The notes below the pieces were generated by a model that made no database searches, had not been told where the DNA came from, and saw only the letters and a program-made list of their open reading frames with translations. The translations under genes and the position numbers were made by a program. DNA of 8,891 nt from Candidatus Kapaibacterium sp. (GTDB lineage Bacteria > Bacteroidota > Ignavibacteria > Kapaibacteriales > UBA961), in NCBI GenBank assembly GCA_023259575.1, contig JALRHN010000088.1, forward strand, positions 1 through 8,891. The letters run 5' to 3'. This document shows, piece by piece, positions 7,421 to 8,891 of the stretch (positions are counted from its first letter, which is position 1; each line of letters starts with the position of its first letter).

Positions 7421-8868
7421 TGAGAAAGTATATATTCTTCTTCATAGTACTTTTTACTCTGCATTCAACCCAGAGTAAAGAGTTTGCTGATCTTTTAATA
7501 GACATTCAGAATACACCTGATTCATTGCAAAAATCACTTCTTCTGGATGCATTTATTAATGAAAAAAAAACTTTTCCATTAATTTCAGATCAGTCATGTT
7601 TGTTTTTATATCGGGGTAGTCAATCCAGAGTAATTCTAACTGGGGATCATAAAAATTGGAGCGCAAATGGTGATACTTTACAAAGAATTCCTGGCACTAA
7701 TGCGCATTATATCATAAAAAACTTTCCTCAAGATGCTCGATTGGATTATAAGCTGATTGTAGGATCTAATTGGATTTTAGACCCATTAAATCCACTTACA
7801 TGTATGGGTGGATTTGGTGCTAATTCTGAATTAAGAATGTCAAACTATCCTAAACAACCAGAACTTATTCTTGACCCAACCCTACCCAAAGGAACACTCA
7901 TTGATACTTCATTTAGAAGTAAAGTATTAAATAATAATCGCACCGTAAAAGTGTATCTTCCTCCTAACTATTCTGAATTCGATACTACTCAATATCCATT
8001 GATCATTTTTCATGATGGGCTAGATTATCTTCAACTTGGTAATGCAAACCAAACACTGAATTATCTCATTGCAAATAAAGTATGCGAACCTATTATTGCA
8101 GTATTTATTCCTGCTATAAATCGAAATGCAGAATATGCAGGAAATCAAATGCAACAATTCACAGAATTTGTAGTTCAAGATATTATAGGTTGGGTAGATA
8201 AACGATTTAAAACAAAAAAAGAGCCACATTTCAGAGCTGTTGCAGGAGCATCAAATGGTGGAAATATAGCCTTATACTTTGGTATGGCTTATCCAAATCA
8301 ATTTGGAAAAATCGCTGCTCAGTCTAGCAATATCATTACCAGTATTTCTACAGCATATAATGCTAATACTCTTCCTTTACAAGTATATGTAGATATTGGT
8401 ACTTATGATATTCCTGTACTTATACCAATGGTCAAAAATTTCAAACAGATATTATCACTAAAGAAATATAATTTTATATATAATGAATATTCAGAAGGGC
8501 ATAGTTGGGGTAATTGGAAAGCCCATATAGATACATATCTTTCATGGTTTTTTCCCTATTCAACAATGAATGTGTATTCGGAGAACACGAAAGAACATCA
8601 ATTCATAAAAGTTCTTCGTACTACATCGAATGATTCTGAAATGATAGTTGACTATGAAACAAGTACTTCTCTATCCCCTTTAACTATGTCATTGATTTCT
8701 GTACAAGGAGAGATTTTGTCTTCATTGACATTACCTCATACTTCCATAGGATTACATACTGATACTATGTCTGTAAAGCATTTATCATTGGCATCTGGTA
8801 TGTATTTTTTACGTTTTAACAATTCCAAATCTAGTGTTACAGAGAAAATCTTTTTGAATAATAGATAA
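7420..8868 (+). CDS. Secreted Esterase-D-like (enterochelin esterase/CE1-like) hydrolase with N-terminal CBM48-like module
   Basis: This 482-residue protein starts at an ATG overlapping the amylase stop by one base (TAATG). It has no Shine-Dalgarno, so translation is probably coupled to the amylase. The signal peptide (Arg2-Lys3, FFFIVLF) is probably cleaved near residue 19. Residues about 58-145 form an E-set/CBM48-like domain (TGDHKNW at 74-80, then LDYKLIVGSNWILDPLNP). An alpha/beta-hydrolase domain (about 160-385) has LIIFHDGLDY around residue 198, the nucleophile elbow GASNGG with Ser278, a candidate acid in DIGTYD (325-330, Asp330 most likely) and His361 in EGHSWGNWK. This is the layout of COG2382/PF00756 esterases. 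The tail (about 395-482) has SLISVQGEILSS, LASGMYFLRF and a final EKIFLNNR. It resembles a T9SS sorting domain but lacks the usual xPNP opening. Known relatives hydrolyse ester bonds of siderophores or of acylated plant glycans. Beside an amylase, removal of acyl groups from a glucan is an inference only. Confidence 0.88.
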   Translation: MRKYIFFFIVLFTLHSTQSKEFADLLIDIQNTPDSLQKSLLLDAFINEKKTFPLISDQSCLFLYRGSQSRVILTGDHKNWSANGDTLQRIPGTNAHYIIKNFPQDARLDYKLIVGSNWILDPLNPLTCMGGFGANSELRMSNYPKQPELILDPTLPKGTLIDTSFRSKVLNNNRTVKVYLPPNYSEFDTTQYPLIIFHDGLDYLQLGNANQTLNYLIANKVCEPIIAVFIPAINRNAEYAGNQMQQFTEFVVQDIIGWVDKRFKTKKEPHFRAVAGASNGGNIALYFGMAYPNQFGKIAAQSSNIITSISTAYNANTLPLQVYVDIGTYDIPVLIPMVKNFKQILSLKKYNFIYNEYSEGHSWGNWKAHIDTYLSWFFPYSTMNVYSENTKEHQFIKVLRTTSNDSEMIVDYETSTSLSPLTMSLISVQGEILSSLTLPHTSIGLHTDTMSVKHLSLASGMYFLRFNNSKSSVTEKIFLNNR

Positions 8869-8875
8869 TACGTTT

Positions 8876-8891
8876 ATGAAACATTGCATTC
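8876..8891 (+). CDS. Possible start of a further gene, cut by window edge
   Basis: An ATG 7 nt after the esterase stop opens the frame Met-Lys-His-Cys-Ile and runs off the window. The close spacing and lack of a terminator after 8868 suggest the operon continues. Only five codons are visible and no clear Shine-Dalgarno precedes it. Confidence 0.3.

Overview
The window looks like part of a glycan-uptake and degradation locus (a PUL-like cluster) from an AT-rich member of the Bacteroidota or the wider FCB group. The evidence is a SusC/SusD pair, two candidate promoters with the Bacteroidota-type TAnnTTTG element, and three secreted proteins ending in domains that look like type IX secretion (T9SS) C-terminal sorting domains. 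I cannot name a genus. All genes are on the + strand.

Layout: (1) 2-2038 is the 3' two thirds of a SusC-family TonB-dependent outer-membrane transporter gene, cut by the window edge. (2) 2073-3440 is a SusD-family surface glycan-binding lipoprotein. (3) 3441-3550 is a 110-nt leader holding a TAAGTTTG element, a perfect 7-bp inverted repeat, a 10-nt direct repeat and a good ribosome binding site. (4) 3551-4393 is a 280-residue secreted protein with one module resembling the N-terminal module of the downstream amylase, followed by a FlgD-Ig-like sorting domain. (5) 4416-4449 is a strong intrinsic terminator. (6) 4450-4546 holds a second candidate promoter. (7) 4547-7420 is a multidomain GH13 alpha-amylase-family enzyme with all catalytic motifs. 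(8) 7420-8868 is an Esterase-D-like (enterochelin esterase/CE1-like) hydrolase with an N-terminal CBM48-like module, coupled to the amylase by a one-base stop/start overlap. (9) A further reading frame may begin at 8876.

Working model: SusC and SusD import an alpha-glucan (starch, glycogen or derived dextrins). The 280-residue protein sits where SusE/SusF starch-binding lipoproteins sit in the classical Sus locus, but it carries a T9SS-type tail and no lipobox. The amylase also appears to use T9SS, unlike the SusG lipoprotein. The locus therefore reads as a Sus-like system whose accessory binding protein and enzymes are exported and anchored by T9SS. The esterase suggests the natural substrate may carry ester groups, or that this protein has a different role.

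There is no gene-free stretch over 300 bases. I saw no tRNA, rRNA, CRISPR array or insertion sequence. Minus-strand frames look like shadows of the genes described.
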